DNA of 64,000 nt from positions 866,001-930,000 of the forward strand of contig NC_091116.1 of assembly GCF_024713975.1 (NCBI RefSeq). Reading direction: 5' to 3'. Shown in pieces: positions 25,827 through 37,952 of this stretch. The notes under the pieces are model-generated. The model worked only from the letters and a program-made list of their open reading frames with translations. It searched no databases and was not told where the DNA came from. Made by a program: the position numbers and the translations under genes. Numbering within the stretch: position 1 is the first letter of the stretch; every line of letters starts with the position of its first letter. The DNA comes from Paralichthys olivaceus. Its lineage: Eukaryota; Chordata; Actinopteri; Pleuronectiformes; Paralichthyidae.

Positions 25827-25900
25827 CCCTCCCTCCCTCCCTCTCTCTCTCTCTCTCTCTCTCGTGCACCCCCCCCCCCCCCCCCCTCTCTCTCTCTTTC
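25827..25900 (-). promoter_or_regulatory. G-quadruplex-prone G/GA tract just upstream of the gpm6b start codon
   Basis: On the gpm6b sense strand this reads as a GA run, an 18-nt uninterrupted G run (25869-25886), another GA run, and then GGGAGGGAGGGAGGGA (25827-25842). It lies 85-160 nt upstream of the start codon, so in the 5'UTR or core promoter. Four GGG triplets with one-base loops form a textbook G4 motif. Confidence 0.7.
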
Positions 25901-27061
25901 TCCCTGTTGAAGCTTAGCACTGCCTCTCTCTGTATATTAACAATCCAGTTTCAAGATGCAAAGGTCCTTTCAGATTGGATTTATTTCTCACATGCGGATT
26001 AGCCGCCCCCCAAATGATGCCTGATAACACTTTCCAGCCCCTAAAATCACTCTGAACCGTGCAGGGGAACAATGTGCTCATGGTGTAACACACTCCTCCT
26101 GATCACATGTGATTATCTTCACTGTCCATCCTTCCATTATTCACTTCAAATCCCACTCTTTCCCTGTGTGTGCTGCGCTTTTTTCTGTCCCTGTGCCTCG
26201 GTGAAGCAGAGGAGGATATAAGAACTAAATGTGCAGGGAATGTAAATATGCAAACTCATGGGTAACCATGCATGCATGAACACACACACACATGCAACCA
26301 CACACACTCGCCGCCCCCTCTCCATCTGGTGAGCTGAGAGAGAAGCAGAAAGAGGAGGGAGAGAAAGAGATGGATGAAAAGAAGAAGATGTAGTGTGGTA
26401 TAAGAGAGTGGAAGTGTGTAGTGGGAAAGTGGATGAGACGCCAGGAACTGACTGTGGTTTGATTTCAACTTGATAACGACTTAAGTCAAAGCTCCCTTAA
26501 TGTTAATTGAACACTTCAAATATTTTTAGATAAATGTGGTAGTGGTGATGTTTGAGTGACATTGAGGTTGTCTGCAACAAGATTGGCTGTGTCTCTATTC
26601 GTTGGTTGTGTGGTTTCCTTGGTTGTAGTACATTTGACCTTTGACTGAGAGGCGGCTGACCAATCAGAGCGTCTCAACACCTAAAAAGCCACGTGCCAGG
26701 CTTCATGTCAGAGGCCCCCCTTTGTTTGCCTCCGAGGATGCTGATTGGCCAGAGCCCAGGTTCCCCCAATCCAATGAGAACTCACCGGAGGTGAAACCCT
26801 GAGGCCCTTAGAAATGGTTAAAGAAGGGGTGTGGTGTGTTTATCCAGAGACGGGTGGTGTGTGTGTGTGTGGTGGCGGTGTGTTTGTGTGTGTGGTGGTG
26901 GTGGGGGGGTTCCATAATTCACCCAGTTTTCTAATAATAAACACATCCTCAAACAATGGGACGCCATCTGCCCCGAATCCTCTTAAATAAGGTTTTAAAT
27001 CAGGCCCACGTGGCCTTGTTTCAGACAAAGCTCAGGCTGCAGAAGAGTAGGGGACCCCCCC

Positions 27062-27092
<31 letters not shown>

Positions 27093-27831
27093 GACAGAGG
27101 TGCCCCCCCCCCAAACCCCTGATGTTTGGGGGGGGGTCATCATCCGACAACAAAACATCAGACGCCAGAGCACCTAACATGACATATATGACATTTAGTG
27201 GATCCATTCACCCCCGAGGGCTGAAATTAACACCCGCTACCCAACATATGCCGCTGAACCAAAGAGAGGTCGTCCATCACTCTGACTTGAAAGCCTCACT
27301 TATAAAGAGACGTGAAGAAACCAGAGCATTAATTCAAATTTTTTAAGGCAGCGCCAAATCGAATAAGCGCTCGCAATCCTGTGTCGAAAAATGCTCTCAA
27401 AGCTTTATAGTATAGTGTTCAAACAGGATGAAAAGGAAACAGGGCTGTAGAGTAAGTGTTTCCATTTGTCACGTGATTGTTGGATGCATCCATTTGCCAA
27501 ATTCAATGGACACACAAAATATATAACGAGGAACAAAAACCTATAGTGTTTGTGTTACTATAATAGAAACTACGTTTTTTTTTCCTGTGTGCGTAAAGAA
27601 AATTTAATTACGTAATTCAGAATTCAAAAGCCTTGTGTTACAGTAACAATGAGGTGCACTCATAAATACACACAAACGCTTTAGATTATCAGTTATCAGG
27701 CTTTGAGGGTGAGTTTCAAGCCCCATTTTTCGTCCCAGAAGGCTCATAATCCCCTGCTGGGTCACACAGATTAAGGACTCTTCCAGAAGATGAGATACAG
27801 TGCTCCCTGGCACTCCTCACCCTCACCCCTG

Positions 27832-27832
<1 letters not shown>

Positions 27833-27895
<63 letters not shown>

Positions 27896-27937
27896 ACACA
27901 CTCACACACACACTCACACACACACACACACACACAC
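27833..27937. repeat. (CA)n microsatellite with periodic CT interruptions
   Basis: About 105 nt, with CACACACT units near its right half. One of the longest dinucleotide arrays in the window. Confidence 0.95.
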
Positions 27938-28789
27938 TGCTTGGTCTCTGGCCCAAACTAATGCAGCGTTTCAGGGGGAGTCAGAAAGTCCCTTCAGAGA
28001 TCAACTCAACAAAATGTTGAAGTTACAACTTCAGAATATACCCTTACATCCACCAGTGCAGAGACATCACAGTGTTTGCCACATACTGCGGTTTTGGATG
28101 GAGTTCGGGAGAAAAGTCACACCACAGTGGTAATGAAGTTTTTACCCCTGCTTGCAGCATGGCTCAGTCAGATGGTGATCTGGATGGACTGACGTGAAAT
28201 TTTCCTGTTGCCAAGAGGATGACATGCCCATCTGCCTCAGCTGTTTGCTGTATTTAGTGTCCATTAGCAAATATTGAACATGGTAAACATACTTGCTCAA
28301 CACTGTCAGTACACCATAAGCAATCTGATTGTAATTTACCTCAGTAGTTTCCTTTGAATCAAAGATTAAAACGCATTCCCTGATTTGACCTAATTTGTGT
28401 TTGACGGGGGGGTCATGCTTAAATTTCTGTAATCTTTTATGACTGTGTTTTTATTTGTGTTCATGATATGTATTATTATCATAGTAGTGTTAAGACTCAC
28501 AGCTGTAAGTGTTGGTATGGCATCAAACAGCACTAGTATTGTTTCCTTACCATGCCCCTAGAGTCTCTTGTGACACTCGGCTTCCCCACAGCGATCGTAT
28601 TGACCTTCTAACTGTCAGGCGCTGACACCGTCGATGAGGCTCTGAGCTCTGATCCCAGAGGTCGACCTCACCGTGACCTACAGTGGGCTATCTGTTGTCC
28701 CACGCCTGAGGAAATCACTCAGAACAAAACGGCCGCCTCAGAATCATGGGTGCATTTTACTGTGACAACAGTGTAAACACCTCGATATT

Positions 28790-29000
28790 TATGTAGAAAT
28801 ACTTGAAACCAAAGCCCAGTAGTCCCCTTCAAATACGTCAAATTTTTCCCCATAAAAAATCCTTAAATTGATCCCTGAGAAATTGGTGAAAATGTCAAAT
28901 CATCCATAACTCCTGGATCCACCCCTTGATTTAATGTCCCATGTCCCACGACCCTTGCACCCAAATTCGTGCCCCAATTCAGGGGCTGCGTCTTTCGGAT
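28790..29000 (-). repeat. Teleost interspersed repeat, copy 3 (reverse)
   Basis: The reverse complement contains GGGGTGGATCCAGGAGTTA and a TTTCTCAGGGATCAATTTAA block in the same order as the copies at 6970 and 19190. The minus open frame of 81 codons over it is a by-product. Confidence 0.45.
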
Positions 29001-32000
29001 GATGCGGCCTATGTATGGGACGGGATTTGAGGGCCGGGTATCCCTGAGGGCCGAACAAAAACCACACAGTCCAGTAAAAAAATGGAGGATTTCTTTGTGT
29101 CACCATCATCTCGTCACAGTCGCACTCGCCAGTGTCGCCTAGCAACTGCAGTTGGACACGAAGAGAAAGTTTTAATGCCCTTTGTTTTGTTTTTTTACGT
29201 GTTCTGTTCGCTGTAGATTTGATGTTTCATTCCCATTTCTTGCTGCCACTATTATCTCTTTGAAGAACAGTGTGTCACCAAGGTATATTTCAAGAAGGAT
29301 CCACCTGTTGGAGTCTTAGTCGCTCGGGGACGGAAGCATGCATTTATAGGAGGCGAACAATTGGACAGCCTGGTTGCTTTTCAAATGCAGCCTACGAAGG
29401 ATGCTGCCCCTGAACTGACGCACAGTTTATATCACAGATGCATGTGTACTGTTTCAATATGGGGATGAAGCCAATGTTTTCAAACTTCACACTTAAGTGT
29501 TTTGGGAAGTCAAAGAGGAGCACAACTAAAGTGTAGCTGCACTAGACATCGTGCACCTTCTGCACAGGAGTCAGCTGCCTCTAGTGCATCATCCACATTG
29601 TGTGTGCAGCATGAAAAAAACCTCCACTAAGCTCTTTCAGGTGTGCAAACCAGAAGCATGAAAATATGTAGCCTTGAAAGTGAAAAGCAGGAAATTCTTT
29701 CATAATGTGACAAGAAACGACGCAGACTTTCTCTCGGGTTTGAGCAGTTGTCTGATCACACTTTCTTCTGTCTCACCCTGTGTGTTTCTGCCTGTTTGAG
29801 TATTGATGTATCGGCCTCCATTAGCCAAATAGAAGCGTTTCATCAGTGACGCTGGAAAGAGGCCATCACTTGAATGGACATAAACATACAAAGACGCCAG
29901 CGTACACACTCACGCACACACAGAAACAAGCTGAGTGTCTCGGCGGCAGCTTTACGAGCCTCCCGCTGTCACTTTAGTCTAATCCTTGCCATTTTAATGG
30001 GCTTCTGGCTTCCTCTAAAAGGGAAACCTTTGGCAGAGAGCAACATGGAACCACTGCCCTCTGTATTGTCTTGTCCCTCACCTGAGAGGTTCCTCCAACT
30101 CCTCTGCAGAGACGGCATGTTTGGACAAGTGCGAGTTTGTTTGTGCTTTTGCTCGTCTACGTTTGTGCTTGTCCAGATCCGGGCCCTTAATCTGTGGTAG
30201 TGATGATGACCCAGTTTCGCTGACGCCACCCCCCCCCCCCACCCCGCCCTCAGTAGTCGGTCACCAAAGGAGACGCTTCCCTCTCATCCACATGCAGAAC
30301 CATCAGATACTGACAAAGGTTAATCCATCTCCAACACACACACACAAACACTTCCATTGAATAGGTCTTAATTCAGGTCAGTCTCATTGGGATCTGGAGT
30401 TTTAAAGGAACATTCCAAACAAATGCAGAAAAGGATTTGTTTAATAAATTGGAGTTTCGATCTCTCCCATTTCTCCGAGTGACGATTGAAACAGAGAGCA
30501 GGCACATGGGCAGCTTTGATGGAAATTCATGCAAACGAATTCCTCTTGCACTTCTGCGTGCACATAATTTGTACAGACATACACACACACACACACACAC
30601 ACCTGACTGAATGCCCACCCTCTACGAACAGGATCAAATCAAAGTGAGAGAATCTGTGATATATCTTGTCCCATTTTCAATATCTGACTCCTCTCAGTAC
30701 GGATGGCTTAACCTTCAAACACACACTCCTACACACCCACCCAACGAATTTATCCGACGAGCTGCTAATCCCGTTGGCCCAGATTTGGCCCACAGTCTGC
30801 TCCACATGATGTTACGTTGTCATCGTCATCCCAACAACTGCACACACACACATACATGCATACACTGCACCCATCGCCCCAACTCCAAAGCTGCATCACG
30901 TGACCTCTTGCGAGAGTCATGTGACTCAGGAGCTGCTGCACCTGTGACCTACTGTACTGAACCACAGCACACGCCAGCAGCATAGTGGGATAAGCGATGC
31001 TTTGGTGTGAGTCACTGTGTGGGGGAAATGCAAAGCAGGGCAGGCTCATCATCTTCATTATCGTCATCCTCACTGCAGAGGTGGTCGAGCGGCAGGAGGA
31101 TGAGGAAATGAGGGAGGAAGACAATCCCCTGCTCTCTGTGGGTCATGCATGTATATTTATCTACAATCTATTTTTTGCCTTTGTAGGCTTGTGTGATCAG
31201 ACTGTCCGCATGTGCCGAGATGTTACATGATGCCCCCCCCCCCCCTTGGAGCTTTGTGCATCGCCGCTTCACCATGGCAACAGGTCCTCTCACACATCAG
31301 AGTCAAGACAAGCGGATTGCAGCCTAAATATGAGCAAGCAAATATGAGGTGGGTGTATAGAAAGCATGAATGCATGCTTGAAACTATGCAAAAGAAGAAT
31401 CTTCTGTGTCTTTCACAAGCTTTAGTCGGAGCCAAGTTAATGACACAGCAGTTCATCTCATATATGTGCTACCAACACTAAGAAACACATTCAAATCAAC
31501 AGCAAAATCAAAGATTCTCATGCAGCTAAAGGAGAAACCAATAGTTCTGCCAGTGTTTCTGTAGGTCCACAACCTTCAGAGTCACTTTAACACGTTTAGT
31601 GTGAGCGAACTAACAACTCTCATACTAACACAGTCCTGATAACTTGCTAATGCTCGGAAATGTGGAAAGCAGTTACGTGTAAGGAGCTGTTTGAGGTTTT
31701 TAACTATTATTTTGCACGTGTCTCATCTTGTGTTCAATTTTTGTAGCATTATATATTAACACACACTGTTTTAAGCATTGAAGGCAAAATATCAGCTTTT
31801 TTTTCGTGTTTGCGCCAAATTTAAGACGTAATATACAGATTAATAAAAAAAGGTAATGATGGTTTGCAGTCAGCTGTCCTCAGTCTATTATTACGACCAT
31901 ATGGCCACAGCTCAACAGTTGGTCGACTGTTAATGTAATCAGGTCAGTGGATCATTCCACTTTCTCCGTCTTTTCCCGGCTGAGAGCGAGAGAGTGATCA

Positions 32001-33967
32001 TTTATTCTGTCAGAATGAAATGATCCTTAAAAGAAAAAAATCTGATGGCTCTTGAAGTCTGCGCTACACGTTCTGCACCCACAGGAGAGGACACGAGAGG
32101 ATATGAATTTCCACATTCAGCCGAGCCCAGAGATGAACTGCAGCAAAAAAAAAGAAGAAAAAAAAGACACAAAGAGCGAATTCATGAAAGAGGACGCGTG
32201 GGGGGGAGGAGAGGAAGGAGGGAAATGGAAAGAATAATGATGGAGACAATGAGTGGGGGGGGTGATGAGAGAAGCAGATGCAGATGAAAGACGGGATGAT
32301 GATGCTGACGATGATGAGACCAAAGTAGCAGTTCTTTCGAGAAAGGAGGTGAAGAGCGAGGCAGAACGGCGGCGCTGAAGTGAGAGAGGTTTACAACGGC
32401 TCCCTGCAGGAAAAAATGGCTCCGGTTCCCCCATCGCTCTAAATCATGTCACTTGGCTACATCCTGTCTGTTCTCAACTTCTCACCAGGCCTGAAGGCGA
32501 TAAACAGGCCTGCTGCCTTATTGGAAACAGATGTTATGAATGGGAAAGAGAAGGTGGCCAAAGAAAGAAAGAGAGGTGTCCAGTGGCCTAATGAGATCTT
32601 AATGAATGGTACTAGAGCAATTTATTAATAGCAACATAAGAAAGTCCAATATAATATACCTGGCACCAAAGTCTGGTCCCTCGTCTACAGATATTCACAT
32701 GTACAATCTATTTATAGAGATCCGTGTTCATTTCTGGTCCTGTGATCAAACCTGATCTGTTTTCTATGAGTTAAACGTTCATAGACGAGTTTGATACGCT
32801 GAATTTAACTCCAGGATTTTGATTTTTCATGCACGATCAACTGGTGTGATCAATGTCAACATCTATCTCTGTGCACCCACGATTTAATATGTGTACTATA
32901 CACAAACGCCTGAGCATAACCTTGGGTTTTTATGTCCTGGCCTCACACTGTGGCCTTGGTTATGTCTTTAAATGTTATCCAGGCCGGTATCCTCAAAAAG
33001 TTTCTTTTTTAAAGATACCTGTCATCTCATTGTCCTCCTCTTAAATCTCGGTGGCACTACCTGTCTGAATGAAGCCTAAAATGGATTTTTCCACATGCGT
33101 CCTCCCCCTCGACACAATGGCAATTGTCTCCTGCGTTTCAAGCTCGTCCATTCGGTTTAATCCACAGCGAGTGAGCGGATCACTCCCCTTTAAGCCAATC
33201 AACATCAACTCTCACATGAGAAGCTGTCATGGCAAGTGCTCACAGGTTTACCCTGTGTTAAAACCCTCAATGACTACATTTTACCAGATAGTCGATAGAT
33301 AGATATATAGAAATATATACATAAATACTTTAGGGAAAAGTTGCACTTCATATGTCATATGTTGAAATTGTAAGCTCTTCATCACTTGTCTTTAATCTAA
33401 AACATGTCTTCTCCTCAGACATGGGAATTAGGAGTCGGGCCCCTGTGCCCTCACACAACCAGAGGAGACAGCATCCAAACCAGAGCAGATGAGACGCAGA
33501 CATGCACAGAGCAGAGAGTCCCTGCGCTGCTGCGCTGCTCCTGAAACAAGAAGTGAGACAGAGAGGGAGGTAAAAGTCCATCTACCCATTGTTCAGCTGT
33601 GGTGGAAACTGAACCCGAGAGAAGAAGTGGTAAAAACTACCAGATGATGTCCACACGTTGTTGGAGGGGGTGGGAGCATGAATGGATCATTAGTCCAAAC
33701 AGCCCTCACTGTCCTCAAATACAGAGAGTGCAGTGCAATAACACTTTTTATTCACTTATTTATTTATTCTTTCTGTTTTTTCTATTACTTCTAATTATAA
33801 TCTATAACTAGTGTCATTATTGGGGGGGTGGGTAGATAAATCTACAAGATAGATAAAGTAGATAATAGTATTTAGTATAATACATATGGTATACAGTATA
33901 TATTGATATGTATGTATTGTATTCTGCTTCTTAATTAAGATCTGGAATGTGTACAGTAAACTAAAGC

Positions 33968-34075
33968 ACAATTACAAGTCCGGAAAGTAACTAAGTACAC
34001 TTACTCAAATACTGTACTTAAGTACAATAGTTAGGTACTCACACTTATACTTTACTTGAGTAGTTCTTTCTTCTG
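33968..34075. repeat. Teleost TACTTAAGTACA-type interspersed repeat
   Basis: The sequence around ACTCAAATACTGTACTTAAG followed by a TACTTTACTTGAGTA block is a repeat I recognise from many teleost loci. Related degenerate stretches occur at about 39780-39900, 45790-45925 and 55660-55740. Confidence 0.5.
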
Positions 34076-35020
34076 CTACCTCCTTATGCTTCTGGATATT
34101 CCTGTCAATATCAGGAGAAAGTAGATATTGATCTGACGTCTATAGTTACTTCAGATAAAGATTCAGTCAATGGTTTGTGTTATTTATCATGTTTTTGTCT
34201 TTCAAAGTTCTAGTATGGTTTAATTACTATATCTATTTAAAAAGGTTCTAATATTTTTTTATTTTAGAAACAGAAATGAATTAATCTGAATCGTGTCTTC
34301 TTCTTTGCTGTTCCAGTTATCATCTCAGGACACTTCAGATTTATTTTGGGTCTAATCTCGAGGTTGGAAACTGGACTGGACAAACAACCTGTGTATACAA
34401 GGTAGAAAACATATTTGATTCTATATATGTGTAATTTTACTTGTAATGTAGTTGTGTTGCTAATGTTTTTTATTATTAGTCAAAGAAACTGTTCCCTGAT
34501 ATTAAATATACTTTGTCCCAGTAGGAAAACCTACTTAGATACTTAGAGATTATTTCCAAAAGGATCTGTGGAACTGAAACTGCCATGATGATATGAATGT
34601 GTACAGCGTAGATCAGATTGTAAAAGCTTCTGTTTTATCTTTGCATAAAAGATAACCCTTTTAGTTTGGCCCATTTTTACATTCACATGCAGCGACGGGG
34701 TCAGAAGTGCGGTGACCTCAGATGAAAATGTGCGTCATGTGCGTCTTGTCCTGTTCGCTACAGTGTGTCCTCTGTGTGCGCACTAATACAGACACTACAT
34801 TCTGTAAGCCCATGCTCACACATTACCAAGACAGGAATTACTTCTGCACAGTCAGATGAAAAGCTAGAAGAGATTATACGTTTGTAAATGTTTAATTCAC
34901 TTGTTTTAAATGTAGAAACGTGCTGCCCAAACACAGAATAGCAGTTTTGTAATCAAGAGTCCACAGAGGTAATGAAGAAATCACGACAGACAAAGCTGGT
35001 TTTATCCGGACATAAACCAC

Positions 35021-35026
35021 TTTATT
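35021..35026 (-). terminator. gemin8: Polyadenylation signal, probable 3' end of gemin8
   Basis: TTTATT on the plus strand reads AATAAA on the minus strand, about 700 nt past the gemin8 stop. It implies a 3'UTR of roughly 35000-35724 if no further intron intervenes. Confidence 0.45.
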
Positions 35027-35724
35027 AGAAACAGAATTAATTCTACAAAATTGTGCAGGGCGGAGAGGAAAGAGATCCGTCGACATCCCTCCTGATAAAC
35101 CACACAACAATGCTCTCAGCCTGATGCAATGTCTGAGTCTGAACAGCACAGTTTAGAGGAAACAGCAAAATCACTGTTGAAAAGTGGAATATCAGAAGCA
35201 GCGATGCAGGCGCGCTGCTGGATGTGAACAGAGAGGGTCAAGAAAAAGAAAAAAAGCCTCTGTGCTTTAACAGAGTTGACAAGCATAAGAGGAGCTACTG
35301 CAGCGTGAAGCATCACCGAGCTGGAGGGGGAACAAAAACAGATTAGGAGGAAACACGCAGACACGTGGTGTTTGAATGTATTCACGTTACCTGCGGGGGC
35401 AGTTACACTGTACCTGACACTCAACCAATGGCGATGCAGCTTCTGCCCTAAACAAAACACGAGATCCAGCGTCATACGTACGATCACAACCATGAGTTTT
35501 CATCGGGGGCAGCAGCTGACAGGTCAGTGACGTCCGTGTCCTGTGAAGCAGAAGCTCCACTAATTCATGCAACTTAAAATAACTTCTATCCCTCAGCTGC
35601 CCCGAACCGTTGCTTCTTCTTTCGCAGCTTTGTCAACAACAACAATCAGTTTCACGACAAAGCTGCTGCACCAGTGAAAGATCAACGGCCGGATCTCCTG
35701 TGGCTCTTTTACTGCCCGCTGCCA

Positions 35725-36770
35725 TCACAGCTTCAGTGGGATGACGGGCCAGTACTTGGGCTGCTTGAGGTCACAGTTCCTGTCAAATGTGAGCTGCATC
35801 GCTGCCTCCATGGCCAGGATCTTGGCCGCGTCCTTGCCGTACAGCTTCTTCATTTCGGCGCCGCGTCTCTCGCCAGGCCGCTCAAAGGGGGGAGCCGCAG
35901 TGCTTCGCCAGGAGACGCCACGCAGGTCCCGGTCGGCCAGCACGTAGCTGTCCTGCTGCTCGGCCTCCTGCTGCTTCTCTGGAAGAACAGGAGTATTTTA
36001 AGTCACATATCTAAAACTTTTCTTTATGATTAAAAATTTGCATCCATAAGCAGAGCAAGTGGAGAAGGAGAAACTTTTTTAACTTTCCAAAGCTCTGTCA
36101 CAGGACTTTTCAACACCTCCGCCCAATGTTCTCTTACTCAGCTCCTCTCTGTGTCTCTCCGTCTGGGCGAAGTACTGCCTCAGCTCCTCGCTGATCTCCA
36201 TGTTGCTGACGTCACACTCGATCTCGCTGTCCGAGCTGCTCTCCTCCTCCCCGTCCTCCCTGGCGCTCTCCTCGGCGTGCCAGTCCGCGTAGCGCTGGTG
36301 GCGGCCGCTGCTGGGAAGCTGCTCCTGGCCGTAGCCGGGGCCGTAGGCTGCCTCTAAGGCCTTGTGGTAGGCACGCCTGTGTTTCTGGTGCCAGGTCATA
36401 GCCTGCTGGTAGTGCTGCCAGTAGCGGCTGTAGACGGGGCTGGAGAACCAGGACATCACAGTTTGTATGTCCTCCTGGAAAAGAGAGAGATCAGTGGTTG
36501 TGCTTTAGTTTCTTACTAACCACTGATGTCATTCAGCTTCTGTTGTTTTCACTTGAAAATGAAAATCTGAAGCACTTTGAGCTGCATTTTACTTATAAAA
36601 CGTGATCTTTACATACATTCAATTCCTATCATTTGTATTAATACTGTATAGCTGTAAATAGACTGCACGTGTGAGGCTATATAACTATACAAACACGACC
36701 TGAGTAGCTTTAGTGTAATGATTCGTTTTCACCCAGCTGAAGACTACATTTCCCAGAATTCACTCACCAT
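35725..36770 (-). CDS. gemin8: Gem-associated protein 8 (SMN complex)
   Basis: Coding exons on the minus strand are 36768-36770 (the ATG alone), 36138-36474 and 35725-35978. They join in phase to a 197-residue protein. Gemin8 is a core part of the SMN complex that loads Sm proteins onto spliceosomal snRNAs in the cytoplasm and in nuclear gems, where it bridges SMN to Gemin6/7 and Unrip. Recognisable family blocks are the N-terminal [18 protein letters not shown], the acidic Ser/Glu stretch leading into [17 protein letters not shown] and TERHREEL, and the C-terminal [15 protein letters not shown] with the ending [13 protein letters not shown]. It is somewhat shorter than the human protein (242), mostly between the N-terminal block and the acidic region. 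The initiator is the last codon of its exon (CAGACATG then GTGAGTG). An internal Met in exon 2 would lose six residues and is less likely. Confidence 0.92.
36741..36760 (+). promoter_or_regulatory. ZNF143/SBS-like promoter motif near the gemin8 5' end
   Basis: GACTACATTTCCCAGAATTC resembles the ACTACAATTCCCAG-type motif bound by ZNF143 in housekeeping promoters. It sits in the intron just after the start-codon exon, close to the putative first exon (36988 to about 37070, with donor CCGGAG then GTAACC on the minus strand). Confidence 0.35.
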
Positions 36771-36987
36771 GTCTGGGGCTCCTCCTTCTAACTCTGCTAA
36801 CGATTAGCCACCGCTAGCCTGCAATGAAAAGACAGAAGATCTAGCATCAACTAGCATCAACTAGCTAGCATCAGGCTAAGTCTGCGTTTCATAACCCGCA
36901 ACAGGGAGAAGGCGACACAACACGAAGTTAATAACAGTCAGTATAAATAACTAACGCGTGTTTTAACTCTCATTTAATCACGGTTAC

Positions 36988-37070
36988 CTCCGGGGTGTCT
37001 CATCTGATCACGCTGCTTCCGCACACACAACTTCCCAGCATCCTTTGAGCCACAGCGACAGGAATACTGG
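36988..37070 (-). promoter_or_regulatory. gemin8: Putative first non-coding exon / promoter of gemin8
   Basis: On the minus strand a GC-richer segment ends in a good donor (GGAG then GTAACC). The next exon is bounded by an acceptor near 36819 (TTCATTGCAG) and ends with the ATG at 36768. Inferred from splice signals only. Confidence 0.4.
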
Positions 37071-37494
37071 CTGTGTGGCGCCCCCTAGTGACCACAGAGC
37101 GGAAGAGCAGTGTAAAGGTTCAAGATTTAGGGTGAAAGGATCTGAAGGTAGAATTTAAATCTAAAATATTATAGGATTTTTTGTTTTCTTAACCCTAAAA
37201 TGTAATGTGTGTATATTCACTTGAATGTGTTTTACAGTTATTGTGGACGGTGAGTTTGTCTGTGCATTTTTCACTTCTGTTAAATTGGAAATCATGTTAG
37301 AAGTAGTTACTTCCGCTTCTATATCAGTGGAACAAAAGAAATAGTTTCAGGCAGCCCATCACTTCAGAATCCTGCTCTGATCCATCATGAAACAGTTTAA
37401 AATGCTTTGTTCTCACACAAACAACGTTTGTGGTCTTGTGTTTTCTGCAAATTCAGTGCAAACATTAACTTGGACATTAAGATGAACTGATTTT

Positions 37495-37680
37495 GAGATT
37501 TTGGTGGTTGAAGGTCACTGTGACTTTGTGACGTGTCATCTTAAGAACGCCTCGAGAGAAAACTTTCAAATATGGTACAAATATTCACTCAGACTCCCAG
37601 AATAGCTGATTAGATTTTGATTTAGATCTCTTGAGCATGATATCTCACTTCTGTGTTTTGGCATACAACCACAGGGCAGT
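37495..37680 (+). repeat. Teleost interspersed repeat upstream of IgV-A1
   Basis: TTTTGGTGGT then GAAGGTCACTGTGAC and the following block resemble a repeat very common in teleosts. The same stretch occurs at about 41890-42025 upstream of IgV-A2, because both lie in one duplicated segment. Confidence 0.5.
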
Positions 37681-37811
37681 AATTCTACTTCTAATGTTCT
37701 CCTTTAAATGAAGGTATCAATGAATGTCGGCATGTTCGTTTAGATTTGAGGCACTTTCTCATGCTACCTGTGTGAACCTTTTATATACAGTCTATAATGT
37801 TAACACAAGCC

Positions 37812-37820
37812 CACTTCCTG
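37812..37820 (+). promoter_or_regulatory. ETS/PU.1-like site in the IgV-A1 promoter
   Basis: CACTTCCTG (reverse complement CAGGAAGTG) lies about 140 nt upstream of the start codon and is preserved at 42131-42139 before IgV-A2. ETS-family sites are typical of leukocyte-expressed, TATA-less promoters. Suggestive only. Confidence 0.35.
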
Positions 37821-37952
37821 TTTCGATGCCCAGACTCACACCCCAGCGCGAGCTGAGTGTTTGAGGTTTGGAGCTGCAGAGCCACACAGGGGAGTTTCTG
37901 TCACAGCACCCTGAAGAACACTGTAGTCTGTTGCATAAATGTCTTGACCAGT

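Larger units (their letters stand above)
25901..34990. other. Gene-free interval between gpm6b and gemin8
   Basis: About 9 kb with no supportable gene. It holds gpm6b upstream sequence, poly-G/C and CA tracts (26850-27110), a long (CA)n tract at 27833-27937, a teleost repeat in reverse orientation at 28790-29000, and a TACTTAAGTACA-type repeat at 33968-34075. Many open frames are simple-sequence artefacts. Confidence 0.5.

Noticed and set aside
28900-29145. 81-codon minus frame with mixed composition
   Set aside because: It overlaps a copy of an interspersed teleost repeat; no start or splice context.
35116-35493. 125-codon minus frame downstream of the gemin8 stop
   Set aside because: It lies within the predicted gemin8 3'UTR, between the stop and the AATAAA at 35021-35026. 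No family similarity.
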